NCBI RefSeq assembly: GCF_902506145.1
Contig: NZ_LR733534.1
Location: forward strand, 1-40,531
Source of the DNA: Burkholderia sp. 8Y
GTDB lineage: Bacteria > Pseudomonadota > Gammaproteobacteria > Burkholderiales > Burkholderiaceae
Direction: 5' to 3'
DNA length: 40,531 nt
Shown here: positions 8,001 to 16,711 of the stretch, in pieces
How the letters are laid out: the number at the start of each line of letters is the position of its first letter
Position numbering within the stretch: the first letter of the stretch is position 1
The notes under the pieces: model-generated
What the model was told of the DNA's origin: nothing
What the model saw: only the letters and a program-made list of their open reading frames with translations
Databases searched by the model: none
Position numbers and translations under genes: made by a program

Positions 8001-9397
8001 GCCGGCGCCCCCGTTCACTTGCGCTACGGATCGCGCTGTCGTTCGCGGTCATCGTCTGGGTCGTGGTCGGCATGGTCGGCGTGGCGCTCTATCACGCGAC
8101 AAACTCGGCGCTCTCCACGCGCGCCGATTATCAGCTGATCGGGCGCGTGGAGCACTTTCGCTCGCTGCTGCACGATCTCTACACGATCAACGAAATCGAA
8201 GCGCGGCCCCGGCTCTTCGAAACCATGCTCGGCGACCGGCAGGACGTCATTCTTTTCCGGCGCGCGGGATCGGCGGCTTTCATCAACGTCAATCCCGAGC
8301 ATATGCCGTTGCCGCCGCTGCATATCGTGCCGGTGAGCCGCGCCATCGGTCTCGACGATCTCTACGAAGGCACGCGCGCCGACGGCGTGCGCATGCGCTG
8401 GGTCGGGGCGCAGGCGCGCATCGGCGACAGCGGCGAAATGGTCGAAATCATCGCGGCGCACGTGATGACGCAGGAAGCGCGCGTGCTGTCCACGTATCGC
8501 GTCCGCGTGTGGGTCAACATGATCGGCGCGGCGCTCATCGCGATGCTGCTTGCGTACTGGGTCACGGGCCGCGGCTTGCGCCCGCTCAAGCTCATGGCAG
8601 ATAAAGCCGCCGAAATCACGCCGAACCGCATGTCCGCGCGTCTGGACGTGGCACACGCGCCGACTGAATTGCAGGGCCTCGCCGCGTCCTTCAACGCCAT
8701 GCTCGACCGCCTCGAAAACGGCTACGAACGTCTGCTGCAATTTTCGGCGGACCTCGCGCACGAACTGCGCACGCCGATCGGCGTGCTGATCGGCGAGACG
8801 CAGGTCACGCTCGCGCACACGCGCAGCGCGCCAGAATATCGCAGCGTGCTCGAATCGAATCTGGAGGAGCTGGAGCGGCTCGCGCGCATCGCGCAGAACA
8901 TCCTGTTTCTCGCGCAGGCGGATCACGGCGAAAAGGCGATCGAGCGCGAGCGGCTCGACCTACGCGAGGAATTGCAGAGCATCGCGGCGTATTTCGAAGG
9001 CATCGCGGACGAACGCCGCATCACGTTCGAAATCGACGCGCACGGCGACATGCGCGCCAACGCGATCATGTGCCGCCGCGCAATCGGCAATGTCGTCGTG
9101 AACGCGGTGCGGTATGCGGCGCCGGATACCGTCGTGCGTCTGACGGCCCACGCCGATGCCGAGGGCGCGTGCATCGTCGTCGGCAATCGAGGCACGCCCA
9201 TTCCGCGCGAAGAAATCGCGCGCCTCTTCGACCGCTTCTATCGCGGCGACGCGGCCCGCAGCGAATGGACGGAATCGAGCGGGCTCGGCCTCGCCATCGT
9301 GCAGGCGATCATGCGGATGCACGGCGGAAGCGCATCGGCGGAATGCTCGGCGGACGGGTGGATCGAGTTCACGCTGCGTTTTCCCGCCGAAGCCTGA
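7997..9397 (+). CDS. Sensor histidine kinase, heavy-metal/HprS type, TTG start
   Basis: 466 residues from a TTG at 7997 that overlaps the regulator stop as TTGA, with a GGAGA ribosome site at 7986-7990. Two transmembrane helices (about 11-33 and 171-190) flank a periplasmic loop of about 135 residues. A HAMP domain follows, then the H box LAHELRTP with phospho-acceptor His255, the N box (Asn365, Asn369) and a G2 box SGLGLAI. The G1 box reads NRGTPI, as in heavy-metal sensor kinases, where the usual DxG is replaced. The start is well supported by the overlap and ribosome site. It converges on the next gene with a 21-base gap. Confidence 0.9.
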   Translation: MSRRPRSLALRIALSFAVIVWVVVGMVGVALYHATNSALSTRADYQLIGRVEHFRSLLHDLYTINEIEARPRLFETMLGDRQDVILFRRAGSAAFINVNPEHMPLPPLHIVPVSRAIGLDDLYEGTRADGVRMRWVGAQARIGDSGEMVEIIAAHVMTQEARVLSTYRVRVWVNMIGAALIAMLLAYWVTGRGLRPLKLMADKAAEITPNRMSARLDVAHAPTELQGLAASFNAMLDRLENGYERLLQFSADLAHELRTPIGVLIGETQVTLAHTRSAPEYRSVLESNLEELERLARIAQNILFLAQADHGEKAIERERLDLREELQSIAAYFEGIADERRITFEIDAHGDMRANAIMCRRAIGNVVVNAVRYAAPDTVVRLTAHADAEGACIVVGNRGTPIPREEIARLFDRFYRGDAARSEWTESSGLGLAIVQAIMRMHGGSASAECSADGWIEFTLRFPAEA

Positions 9398-9418
9398 GGC
9401 CGCGCAAGGCGAAAGCGG

Positions 9419-11212
9419 TCACGTTCCCGCGACGCTCGCCACCTCGCGCTGCGCCAGCAACGCGTGAATCTGCGAGACGACCGCCGCGCCCTCGCCCACG
9501 GCCGCCGCCACGCGCTTGGTCGAACTGGAGCGCACATCGCCGATGGCGAACACGCCCGGCACGCTCGTCTCCAGCCCCATCACGCCTTGCGTGCGTCCGT
9601 CGTGCGCCTCGGGGCCGGTCAGCACGAAGCCTTTGGCATCGGTGTTCACGCTGCAATCGCGCAACCAGTCCGTGTTCGGATCGGCGCCGGTGAACAGGAA
9701 CAGATGCCGCGATTCGAGCCGCTTCGGGCCGTCCGGCGTCTTGCAGTTGACCGCCGTCAGCACCCGGTCATCGCCTTCGAGCGAGACGATCTGCGTGTGC
9801 GTGTGTACCGTCACGTTCGGCAACGAGCCGATGCGCTCGACCAGATAGTGCGACATGCTCGCCGAAAGACTGGCGCCGCGAATTAGCACATCGACGTGCT
9901 TCGCGTGCGAGGCCAGATACACCGCCGCCTGTCCCGCCGAATTGCCGCCGCCGACGAGCACGACGTCCGCGTTCTTGCAAAGTTTCGCTTCGACCGGCGA
10001 CGCCCAGTAGTAGGTGCCGCGGCCCTCGTAACGTTCGAGCCCTTCGATGGCCGGCCGCCGGTACGCCGCGCCCGACGCGACCACGACCGTCTGCGTGGCG
10101 ACGCGCGTGCCGTTCTCCAGTTCGATCTCGATGGGCGACTCGCCGCAATGCAGCGCCTTGATGCGCGTCGGAATCGCGATATGCGCGCCGAACTTCTGCG
10201 CCTGCACGAACGCCCGCCCCGCGAGCGCCTGACCCGAAATGCCGGTCGGAAAGCCGAGATAATTTTCGATGCGCGAACTTGCGCCCGCCTGCCCGCCCGG
10301 CGCGCGGCAGTCGAACACGGCCACCGACAGCCCTTCGGACGCCGCATAGACCGCCGTCGCGAGACCGGCCGGCCCCGCGCCGACAATCGCGACATCGTAG
10401 ACGTGATTCGAATCGAACTCCGGCAGCCAGCCCAGCTGCGTCGCGACCTGATTCTCGTCAGGCGCGCGCAGCACGGTGCCGTCCGGGCAAATGACGAGGG
10501 GAAAGTCCGCCGTCGACGCCGAGATGCGTTCCAGCAGCGCGATGGCGTCCGGGTCCGTGGTCGCGTCGATGACCGTGTGCGGGTAGCCGTTGCGCCGGAA
10601 GAAGCCTTGCAGCGAGATCAGCCGGCCATCGTCCGACTGGCCGAGCAGCACCGGCCCGCTGCCCTTCTCGATCAACCCGACGCGCCGCAGGATCAGCGCG
10701 CGCATGATGCGCTCGCCGAGTTCCGCTTCGGCGACGAGCAACGCCCGCAGCCGTTCGGGCCCGATCACGATGCCTTCGACGTCTTCCGCCGCCATGCCGT
10801 CGACGAGACACGGCTTGCCGGAAAGCTGCGCGACTTCCGCGAGAAAATGCCCCGCGCCGTGTTGCACGACGATATGGGTCTTGCCGAGCGCATCGCGGCG
10901 CGTGACGCTCACGAGTCCCTTGAGCACGATCACCATGCCGCGCCCGACCTCGCCCGTGCGGAACATCCACTCGCCCGCGCGCCAGCGCGCCGCCGTGCCG
11001 AAGCGGGCCATGCGCCGGATTTCGTCGTCGGTGAGACGCGGGAACATCTGGTGCGCGCGCGTTTGCAGCGGCGAAAACGGCGCGCTCTCGGCTTCGGGCG
11101 CGCTCGCGCCCTGCGCTGCCGTGTCCGAATCGTCCGGCGGCGGCATGCCCGGGCTCCACGCGATCACGTTCGGCATCGGCGCGGCGCGCTCGCTGTTCGG
11201 GGTGGTGCTCAT
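9419..11212 (-). CDS. cNMP-binding-like / thioredoxin-reductase-like fusion flavoprotein without CxxC
   Basis: 597 residues in three parts. Residues about 55-175 form a cyclic-nucleotide-binding (CAP_ED) fold, but the phosphate cassette reads GKPCLVDGMA, lacking the usual Arg. Residues about 185-262 look like a glutaredoxin/thioredoxin-like domain without CxxC. Residues about 270-590 are a thioredoxin-reductase fold with the FAD motif GAGPAG (278-283), NAD(P)H motif GGGNSAG (421-427) and FAIGDVR (555-561). Where TrxR carries its redox CxxC, this protein has YYWASPVE (401-408), so it cannot do the classical dithiol reaction. Its ATG overlaps the upstream DedA-rhodanese stop (ATGA). The substrate is unknown. 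Confidence 0.85.
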   Translation of the reverse strand: MSTTPNSERAAPMPNVIAWSPGMPPPDDSDTAAQGASAPEAESAPFSPLQTRAHQMFPRLTDDEIRRMARFGTAARWRAGEWMFRTGEVGRGMVIVLKGLVSVTRRDALGKTHIVVQHGAGHFLAEVAQLSGKPCLVDGMAAEDVEGIVIGPERLRALLVAEAELGERIMRALILRRVGLIEKGSGPVLLGQSDDGRLISLQGFFRRNGYPHTVIDATTDPDAIALLERISASTADFPLVICPDGTVLRAPDENQVATQLGWLPEFDSNHVYDVAIVGAGPAGLATAVYAASEGLSVAVFDCRAPGGQAGASSRIENYLGFPTGISGQALAGRAFVQAQKFGAHIAIPTRIKALHCGESPIEIELENGTRVATQTVVVASGAAYRRPAIEGLERYEGRGTYYWASPVEAKLCKNADVVLVGGGNSAGQAAVYLASHAKHVDVLIRGASLSASMSHYLVERIGSLPNVTVHTHTQIVSLEGDDRVLTAVNCKTPDGPKRLESRHLFLFTGADPNTDWLRDCSVNTDAKGFVLTGPEAHDGRTQGVMGLETSVPGVFAIGDVRSSSTKRVAAAVGEGAAVVSQIHALLAQREVASVAGT

Positions 11213-12318
11213 GCGTGATCTCCGTGGGGTAGGCCGGGTTCATGCAGGGGCGCCGACGCTGCCGACGCTGTATTGGCGGACGCCGCGTCCCGCACCATCG
11301 GCAGCGAGCACATGTTCGCCATTTGCTCCGCTTCCTCCGGCGTGGCCGCGACGAGTTCGCCGAACTCCGTCAGCTTTGCCACTTCGAAGCCGGCGAGCCG
11401 CCACGCGTCGAGGCCGCCCGTGAGCGGAAGGACATCGCGAAAGCCCGCGTTGCGCAGCGTCTTCGCCATCCACGCGGCGGACACTTCGTTCGGGCACGAG
11501 CAGTAGATGACGAGCTTGCGGTCCTTGTCGTAGCCCTCGATGATCTTCTGCAATTCGCGCTCGTCCGCGAACAGCGCGCCCGGAATCACGTACGGGTCCA
11601 GCATGCGCTTCTCAGCCGAGCGGATGTCGAAGATGACGGGCAGCGGATCGCCGTGCATCAGCGCGTAAAGATCGTCCACCGTGATGCGCGCCTTCTCGAG
11701 CGTCGCCATGAGCGCGCGCCGACGCCACCAGCGATACGTCACATAAACGGCGAGCAGCACCGCGACGACGATGACCGCCTGGCGTCCGAGCCGCGAGATC
11801 ATCGCGAAGACCATTTCCAGCTCGGCCGCAAACACCACGCCGACCGAGAGGCCGACCGCGCTCCACAGCGCGACGCCCGCGCCGTCGTGCAGGATGAAGC
11901 TGCGCAGCCGCACGCCCATTGCGCCCGCGAGCGGCACGGAGACGAGCGACAGACCGGGAATGAACTTCGCGACGAGCAGAATCCGCACGCCCCAGCGCCC
12001 AAAGAAGCGTTCGGTCTTCTTCACGCAGGTATCGCGCGAAAGGGACAGCTTGCAGATGGTCTTGAGCGTGCGGTCGCCGTATCTGCGGCCGCCCTGGAAC
12101 CAGACGAGATCGCCGAGCACGCCGCCCGCGACCGCGACGGCCAGCACGCCGATGAGCGGCGGCCAGAACGCCGCGCCGTTCACGGCCATGAGCGCGGTGG
12201 ATGCGCCGACGATGATCATCGTCGGCATGGCGGGCACGGGCAGCCCCAGCGCGGAGCCCATGACGTTGATGAAAACGATCGCCGGGCCGAAACGATCGAC
12301 TAGCTGATGGAGCAACAT
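11209..12318 (-). CDS. DedA/SNARE-associated membrane protein fused to a rhodanese domain
   Basis: 369 residues. The start at 12318 is chosen for the GGGAGAAT ribosome site just upstream; a longer open frame to 12561 lacks one. Residues 1-195 are a DedA (VTT) domain with the conserved GxxxG-rich segments and FFGRWG...AKFIPGLS. Residues about 208-315 are a rhodanese domain with the loop YCSCPNEVSA. Cys273 is the likely catalytic cysteine, and Cys275 makes an unusual CxC. A short Ala-rich tail follows. DedA proteins act in membrane lipid or proton homeostasis; a fused cytosolic sulfurtransferase suggests sulfur or redox chemistry. It is translationally coupled to the flavoprotein. Confidence 0.88.
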   Translation of the reverse strand: MLLHQLVDRFGPAIVFINVMGSALGLPVPAMPTMIIVGASTALMAVNGAAFWPPLIGVLAVAVAGGVLGDLVWFQGGRRYGDRTLKTICKLSLSRDTCVKKTERFFGRWGVRILLVAKFIPGLSLVSVPLAGAMGVRLRSFILHDGAGVALWSAVGLSVGVVFAAELEMVFAMISRLGRQAVIVVAVLLAVYVTYRWWRRRALMATLEKARITVDDLYALMHGDPLPVIFDIRSAEKRMLDPYVIPGALFADERELQKIIEGYDKDRKLVIYCSCPNEVSAAWMAKTLRNAGFRDVLPLTGGLDAWRLAGFEVAKLTEFGELVAATPEEAEQMANMCSLPMVRDAASANTASAASAPLHEPGLPHGDHA

Positions 12319-12670
12319 GGGATTCTCCCGCGTGCGCGATGGCGTTCTGACGTGACCGAGGCGCTTGCCGCGAGCGCGGCGAAGGCGGCAATCCGGCCGC
12401 GAGCGAGGGAGAAACGGGCGTGCGGACCCCCGTGATCCACTGCGGCCTTCGTCACACTGAAGAGAGGAGTGTAGCGCGGAAATGCAGATGTAACCGTGAC
12501 AGGTGCCGGTGGGTCGGGCGGTTGATTCGCGGGCTCCGGTCGGCGATTGAACGCGGCGCACGACGACGCGCGTCGCTCAACCGCCGAGAAGCCGCGTTCC
12601 TGCTTGCGCGCACGCCGCGCGCTTCGGTCTTCGCTCGAAACGCGCAGACCGTCGGCGCGAATCCGTCGCC
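12319..12670. other. 352-bp intergenic region upstream of the DedA gene
   Basis: No gene is supported here: the open frames are arginine-rich shadows. It must hold the promoter of the DedA-rhodanese operon (minus strand) and the end of the tetronate operon. I see a TACACT that could be a minus-strand -10, but no well-spaced -35, and no hairpin followed by a T-run. The part nearest the DedA start holds its ribosome site. Confidence 0.6.
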
Positions 12671-13636
12671 CTACCCCCGCGCATCCTCCGTATAAGCGCG
12701 AACCACGTCCACAAACGACCGGTCGCCCGTCAGTCCCAATTGCTGGGCGCGCGACGTATCCCACGCGCCCGGCCAGCTTCCGACGATCTTCTCGATGCGC
12801 TCGTCGCGCTGCCAGTCGATGCGCGTCACGGCATCGTCGCCGGCCACTTCGCGCAGCGCCGCGACCATCTCGTTCACGCTCACCGAAAGTCCCGGCAGGT
12901 TGACGATGGGCCGCGTGCCCAGCGCCGCGCGGTCGATCTCGCAGCCCGCGATCAGCGCATCGACCGCGCTTTTCGGCGAAAGCAGCCACAGGCGCGTCTC
13001 TCCGTCCACCGGACACACCGAACGTTCGCCGTTCAGCGGTTCCCGAATGATGCCGCTCGCGAACGACGACGCCGCCGCGTTCGGCTTGCCCGGCCGCACG
13101 CTGATGGTCGGCAGCCGCAGCACGCGGCCATCGACGAAACCGCGCCGCGCGTAATCGCAAAGCAGCAGTTCCGCGATGGCCTTCTGCGTTCCATACGACG
13201 ATTGCGGATTGAGCGCGGTGTCGTCCTGCACGACATCCGGCAGCGCGCCGCCGTAGACCGCGACCGAACTCGTGAACACGACGCGCGGCGCGTGCCCCGA
13301 CGCGCGGCAGACTTCGAGCAGCGTGCGCGACGCGTCGAGATTGATCCGCATGCCGAGATCGAACTCCGCTTCGGCCTGACCGGAGACGATCGCGGCCAAG
13401 TGAAAGATCGCGCGTGTCTCGCCGTCGATGCAGCGTTCCAGCACCGCGCGCTCCGCGATATCGCCGGTTTCGGCGCGCACGCGCGGGTCGGAAACGAGAC
13501 GCGCATCGGTGGGACGCGCCACGTCGAGCAGCACCAGTTGCGTGACGGGCTCGCCGTCGAGCGTGCCGCGTTCGAGCAACCGCGTGGCGAGCCGCTGGCC
13601 GAGAAAGCCCGCGCCGCCCGTGATCAGAATTTTCAT
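12671..13636 (-). CDS. denD: D-erythronate dehydrogenase (DenD), extended SDR
   Basis: 321 residues. Rossmann NAD motif TGGAGFLG at residues 6-13, the SSVAVYGG strand with the catalytic Ser near 123-124, and catalytic Tyr148/Lys152 (SYGTQK). The overall pattern, with the HLAAIVSG and RLPTISVRPGKPNAAASSF segments, is that of DenD, which oxidises D-erythronate to 2-oxo-tetronate. A GGAGCGAC ribosome site precedes the ATG at 13636. It is the last gene of the tetronate operon, 19 bases after otnI. The family assignment is firm; the exact substrate is from similarity and context. Confidence 0.88.
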   Translation of the reverse strand: MKILITGGAGFLGQRLATRLLERGTLDGEPVTQLVLLDVARPTDARLVSDPRVRAETGDIAERAVLERCIDGETRAIFHLAAIVSGQAEAEFDLGMRINLDASRTLLEVCRASGHAPRVVFTSSVAVYGGALPDVVQDDTALNPQSSYGTQKAIAELLLCDYARRGFVDGRVLRLPTISVRPGKPNAAASSFASGIIREPLNGERSVCPVDGETRLWLLSPKSAVDALIAGCEIDRAALGTRPIVNLPGLSVSVNEMVAALREVAGDDAVTRIDWQRDERIEKIVGSWPGAWDTSRAQQLGLTGDRSFVDVVRAYTEDARG

Positions 13637-13655
13637 GTCGTCGCTCCGGAAGGCG

Positions 13656-14444
13656 TCACAGATAGGGTTTGAGCCAGCCGAGACCTTCGGACGTGCCCGC
13701 TTTCGGCCGGTATTCGCAGCCGATCCATCCGTCGTAGCCGAGCGAATCGACGAGATCGAACAGATACGGATAGTTGAGCTCGCCGATATCCGGTTCGTTG
13801 CGGTCCGGCACGCCCGCAATCTGAATATGGCCGATGCCCGCGTTCGCGCGTTGCATGTCGCGCTCGAGCTTGATGGCGATATCGCCTTCGACGATCTGGC
13901 AGTGGTAAATGTCGAACTGCACTTGCAGATTCGGCGCGCCGATTTCATCGCAGATGGCTTGCGCCTCGTCCTGACGATTCAGGAAGAAGCCGGGAATATC
14001 GCGCGTGTTGATCGGCTCGATCACGATGCCGACGCCCGCCGTCTGCGCCGCCTTCGCCGCATGTTCCAGATTGCGCAGATACACCGCGCGATGTTCGTCG
14101 CGCGGCTGATCCGGCGCGATCAGGCCCGCCATGACGTGCAGTTTCCGGTTGCCGAGCGCCGCTGTGTATTCGAGCGCCTTGTCGACACTTTGCCGGAACT
14201 CGTCCTCGCGGCCCGGCAACGACGCGATACCGCGTTCACCTGCCGCCCAGTCGCCGGGCGGCGCGTTGAAGAGCGCCTGCGTGAGACCGTTGTCCGTCAG
14301 GCGCGCCTTAATGTCGGCGGCGGAAAAGTCGTACGGAAACAGGAATTCGACCGCCTTGAAGCCGTCTTTCGCGGCGGCGGCGAAGCGGTCGAGGAACGCG
14401 TGTTCGGTGTACATCATCGTCAGATTCGCGGCGAAGCGGGGCAT
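13656..14444 (-). CDS. otnI: 2-oxo-tetronate isomerase (OtnI), hydroxypyruvate-isomerase family
   Basis: 262 residues, the standard length, starting after an AAGGAGA ribosome site. It is a TIM-barrel (AP endonuclease 2/Hyi) protein. Likely metal or acid-base residues are Glu143 (VIEPINTRDIPGFFL), Asp178 and His181 (FDIYHCQ), and Glu244 (CEYRPK). OtnI interconverts 2-oxo-tetronate and 3-oxo-tetronate, placing erythronate-derived material onto the kinase/aldolase branch. It sits between ltnD and denD. The 136 bases upstream are non-coding, where related clusters often carry otnK and otnC. Confidence 0.88.
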   Translation of the reverse strand: MPRFAANLTMMYTEHAFLDRFAAAAKDGFKAVEFLFPYDFSAADIKARLTDNGLTQALFNAPPGDWAAGERGIASLPGREDEFRQSVDKALEYTAALGNRKLHVMAGLIAPDQPRDEHRAVYLRNLEHAAKAAQTAGVGIVIEPINTRDIPGFFLNRQDEAQAICDEIGAPNLQVQFDIYHCQIVEGDIAIKLERDMQRANAGIGHIQIAGVPDRNEPDIGELNYPYLFDLVDSLGYDGWIGCEYRPKAGTSEGLGWLKPYL

Positions 14445-14580
14445 CGCGTGTTCTCCTTGCGTGTTCGGGTTGCGGCGCGGCGGCGGGCGGCGCGCGCCGT
14501 ACGTCATGCGCGATTCGTCGTCAGCCGCATGGCGCGGCCTTCTGCGGCGTGAGCGGCGCCGCGGTTGCAATCGTCCGGCG

Positions 14581-15474
14581 TCACTTCGCGCCTTTCGGAA
14601 CGTCGATGCCCGGAAAAATCTTGATGACGGCGGAATCGTCCTCGCCGCCGTGTCCCGCCGTCGACGCCATCATGAACATCTGATGCGCGGCCGCCGACAG
14701 CGGCAGCGGAAACTTCGTGCTGCGCGCGGTATCGAGCACGAGGCCCAGGTCTTTCACGAAGATATCGACGGCGGAAAGCGGCGTGTAGTCGCCCGCCAGA
14801 ATATGCGGCACGCGGTTTTCGAACATCCACGAATTGCCCGCGCTGTGCGTGATGACGTCATACAGCGCGTCCGGATCGACGCCTTCGCGCAGGCCGAGCG
14901 CCATCGCTTCGGCCGCCGCCGCGATATGCACGCCCGCGAGCAGTTGATTGATGATCTTGACCTTCGAGCCCGCGCCGTGCGCGTCGCCGAGCCGATACAC
15001 CTTGCCGGCCATCGCGTCGAGCACGTCTTCGCACGCGGCGTAGGCGGCGGCGGGGCCGGAGGTCATCATCGTCATGTCGCCGGATGCGGCTTTCGCCGCG
15101 CCGCCGGAAACGGGCGCATCCAGCATCAGCACGCCTTTTTCTCCGATGCGCTCGCCCAGTTGCACGGCGAACGCGGGCGCGACCGTCGCGCAGGCCAGCA
15201 CGACGCTGCCCGGCTTCATCGCGTCGACCGCGCCGGACTCGCCGAATAGCACGGCTTCCGTCTGCGCCGCGTTGACGACGAGCGTCACGACGACATCGCA
15301 CTGGCCGCCCAGTTCCGCCGGCGACGCGCACGCGACGCCGCCCTCCGCCGCGAAGGCGTCGAGCACGTCGCGGCGCACGTCGCACGCATGGACGGCGAAA
15401 CCCGCGCGCAAGAGCGAGCGCGCGACGCCCAATCCCATTGCGCCCAGCCCGATGACCCCGACGTTTCTCGACAT
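14581..15474 (-). CDS. ltnD: L-threonate dehydrogenase (LtnD), beta-hydroxyacid dehydrogenase family
   Basis: 297 residues. NAD-binding motif GLGAMG (9-14), substrate motif DAPVSGGAAKA (119-129) and the catalytic lysine Lys173 in GSKVKIINQ mark the 3-hydroxyisobutyrate-dehydrogenase-like family. The C-terminal HQMFMMASTAGHGGEDDSA is typical of LtnD rather than tartronate semialdehyde reductase. It oxidises L-threonate to 2-oxo-tetronate in the cytosol. It starts 22 bases after the GntR regulator stop, so the regulator leads the operon. A 136-base spacer separates it from otnI. Confidence 0.88.
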   Translation of the reverse strand: MSRNVGVIGLGAMGLGVARSLLRAGFAVHACDVRRDVLDAFAAEGGVACASPAELGGQCDVVVTLVVNAAQTEAVLFGESGAVDAMKPGSVVLACATVAPAFAVQLGERIGEKGVLMLDAPVSGGAAKAASGDMTMMTSGPAAAYAACEDVLDAMAGKVYRLGDAHGAGSKVKIINQLLAGVHIAAAAEAMALGLREGVDPDALYDVITHSAGNSWMFENRVPHILAGDYTPLSAVDIFVKDLGLVLDTARSTKFPLPLSAAAHQMFMMASTAGHGGEDDSAVIKIFPGIDVPKGAK

Positions 15475-15496
15475 GGCGTTCCCTTGAAGTGAAGTG

Positions 15497-16228
15497 TTAG
15501 CGGATGCCGGCTTCCGCGAGACGGCGCGCGGCGTTGATCAGATGCGTCTGCGCGGCGTTGCGCGCGGCCGTGGCGTCGCCCGCGCGGATGGCGTCGGCAA
15601 TCGCGGCGTGCTCGTCGCGCACCTGCCGCGAGAAGTCTGCGCGCAGGGCTTCGTTGCGGCGCGTGACGACCGTGCCGGCCTCGAGATATTGATTGAGAAA
15701 AGCGAGCGTCTTCAGAAAATACGGATTCCCGGTCGCGGTCGCGATCTCGCGATGAAACGCCACGTCTTCGGCCACGCCGTCGCGTCCTTCGCGCACGGCG
15801 TCGTCGATACGGCCGAGCGCCGCGTCGATCGCCTGCAGATGCGCGTCCGTGCGATGCATCGCGGCTTCGGATGCGACTTCGGCTTCGATCGCCCGCCGCA
15901 GCGCGAGAATCTGCACGACCGCGCCGGGCTCGACCGCCTGCGCGTAATCGATGCGCAGCGGCCGGATGCCCGCGCGCTCGACGATGAATACGCCGCTGCC
16001 CTGCCGCGGCTCGACCATGCCTTCGTTCTTCAGGCGCGAGACGGCTTCGCGGATCACCGTGCGGCTCACGCCGAATTCCTGCGCGAGCACGGCTTCGCTC
16101 GGCAGCTTGCCGCTCGCGGCGAAACTGCCGCTTTCGATCAGCTTCTGCAATTGCTGCGCGACCGTGTCCGACAACGCGCGAGGCGGAATCTTCTCGAACA
16201 GGCGCGGCGTGGTGGCTTGGGAAGTCAT
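15497..16228 (-). CDS. FadR-type GntR regulator of the tetronate operon
   Basis: 243 residues. N-terminal winged helix-turn-helix (about 44-80: KLPSEAVLAQEFGVSRTVIREAV...QGSGVFV-like end) and a C-terminal all-helical FCD ligand domain, with Asp/His candidates for the usual metal site (FHREIATATGNPY). Such regulators usually bind a sugar acid or hydroxyacid and repress the adjacent catabolic genes. It is first in the minus-strand operon with ltnD, otnI and denD. The effector is inferred to be a tetronate or a pathway oxo-acid. Confidence 0.9.
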   Translation of the reverse strand: MTSQATTPRLFEKIPPRALSDTVAQQLQKLIESGSFAASGKLPSEAVLAQEFGVSRTVIREAVSRLKNEGMVEPRQGSGVFIVERAGIRPLRIDYAQAVEPGAVVQILALRRAIEAEVASEAAMHRTDAHLQAIDAALGRIDDAVREGRDGVAEDVAFHREIATATGNPYFLKTLAFLNQYLEAGTVVTRRNEALRADFSRQVRDEHAAIADAIRAGDATAARNAAQTHLINAARRLAEAGIR

Positions 16229-16314
16229 CGGGTCATCCTACAAGTCAGGCGCGGCGCTGTCTTGCTGGCGATAACCCTGAGCGCGCTTAGAAGTTCGCTA
16301 AGAAGCGCGAGTGG

Positions 16315-16653
16315 TCATTCGGCGAGCGGCTCGTCGATGAGCGCGAGCGCGTCGCGAATCTCGCTGACATCGCCGGGGCGCACGAGGCGCGCGACTTCCT
16401 TGCCTTCGAGCATGAAGATGAGCGTCGGCCAGAGTTTCACGCGGAAGGATCGGCCGAGCGGCCGGCCGCTGCCATCCTCGATCTTGATGTGATGCACGCT
16501 GCGGTGCGCCTGAAACGCCTGCGCGATGAGCGGCTGCGCGGCGCGGCAGAAGCCGCACCAGTCCGTGCCGAACTCGACGACGGTCGGCGCGGTCATCGCG
16601 TCGATTTCGCTGCGGTCGGGCGCGGTCTTCGCGTATTCGGTGGTCATGGTCAT
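16315..16653 (-). CDS. Thioredoxin-like protein, WCGFC motif
   Basis: 112 residues, no signal peptide, so cytosolic. The thioredoxin fold shows the active site WCGFC (Cys33, Cys36) and the cis-proline Pro76 (LWPTLIFM). The dipeptide GF differs from the GP of classical thioredoxin, which usually shifts the redox potential. An in-frame second ATG lies two codons in; the first has a GAGG site about 10 bases upstream. It lies apart from its neighbours (86 and 91 bases), so it is probably a single gene. Partner unknown. Confidence 0.85.
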   Translation of the reverse strand: MTMTTEYAKTAPDRSEIDAMTAPTVVEFGTDWCGFCRAAQPLIAQAFQAHRSVHHIKIEDGSGRPLGRSFRVKLWPTLIFMLEGKEVARLVRPGDVSEIRDALALIDEPLAE

Positions 16654-16711
16654 GGCGCGTGTCCTCGAATTGGCATCGGCTTGAGAAGCAGCAGGAAGTC
16701 TGCCAGCTTGC

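Noticed and set aside
9896..11218. 440-codon plus-strand frame opposite the flavoprotein gene
   Set aside because: Arg-rich shadow; the minus-strand gene has FAD and NAD(P)H motifs throughout.
14445..14580. Remnant of otnK or otnC between ltnD and otnI
   Set aside because: All three minus-strand frames were read; none gives a recognisable stretch of either protein.
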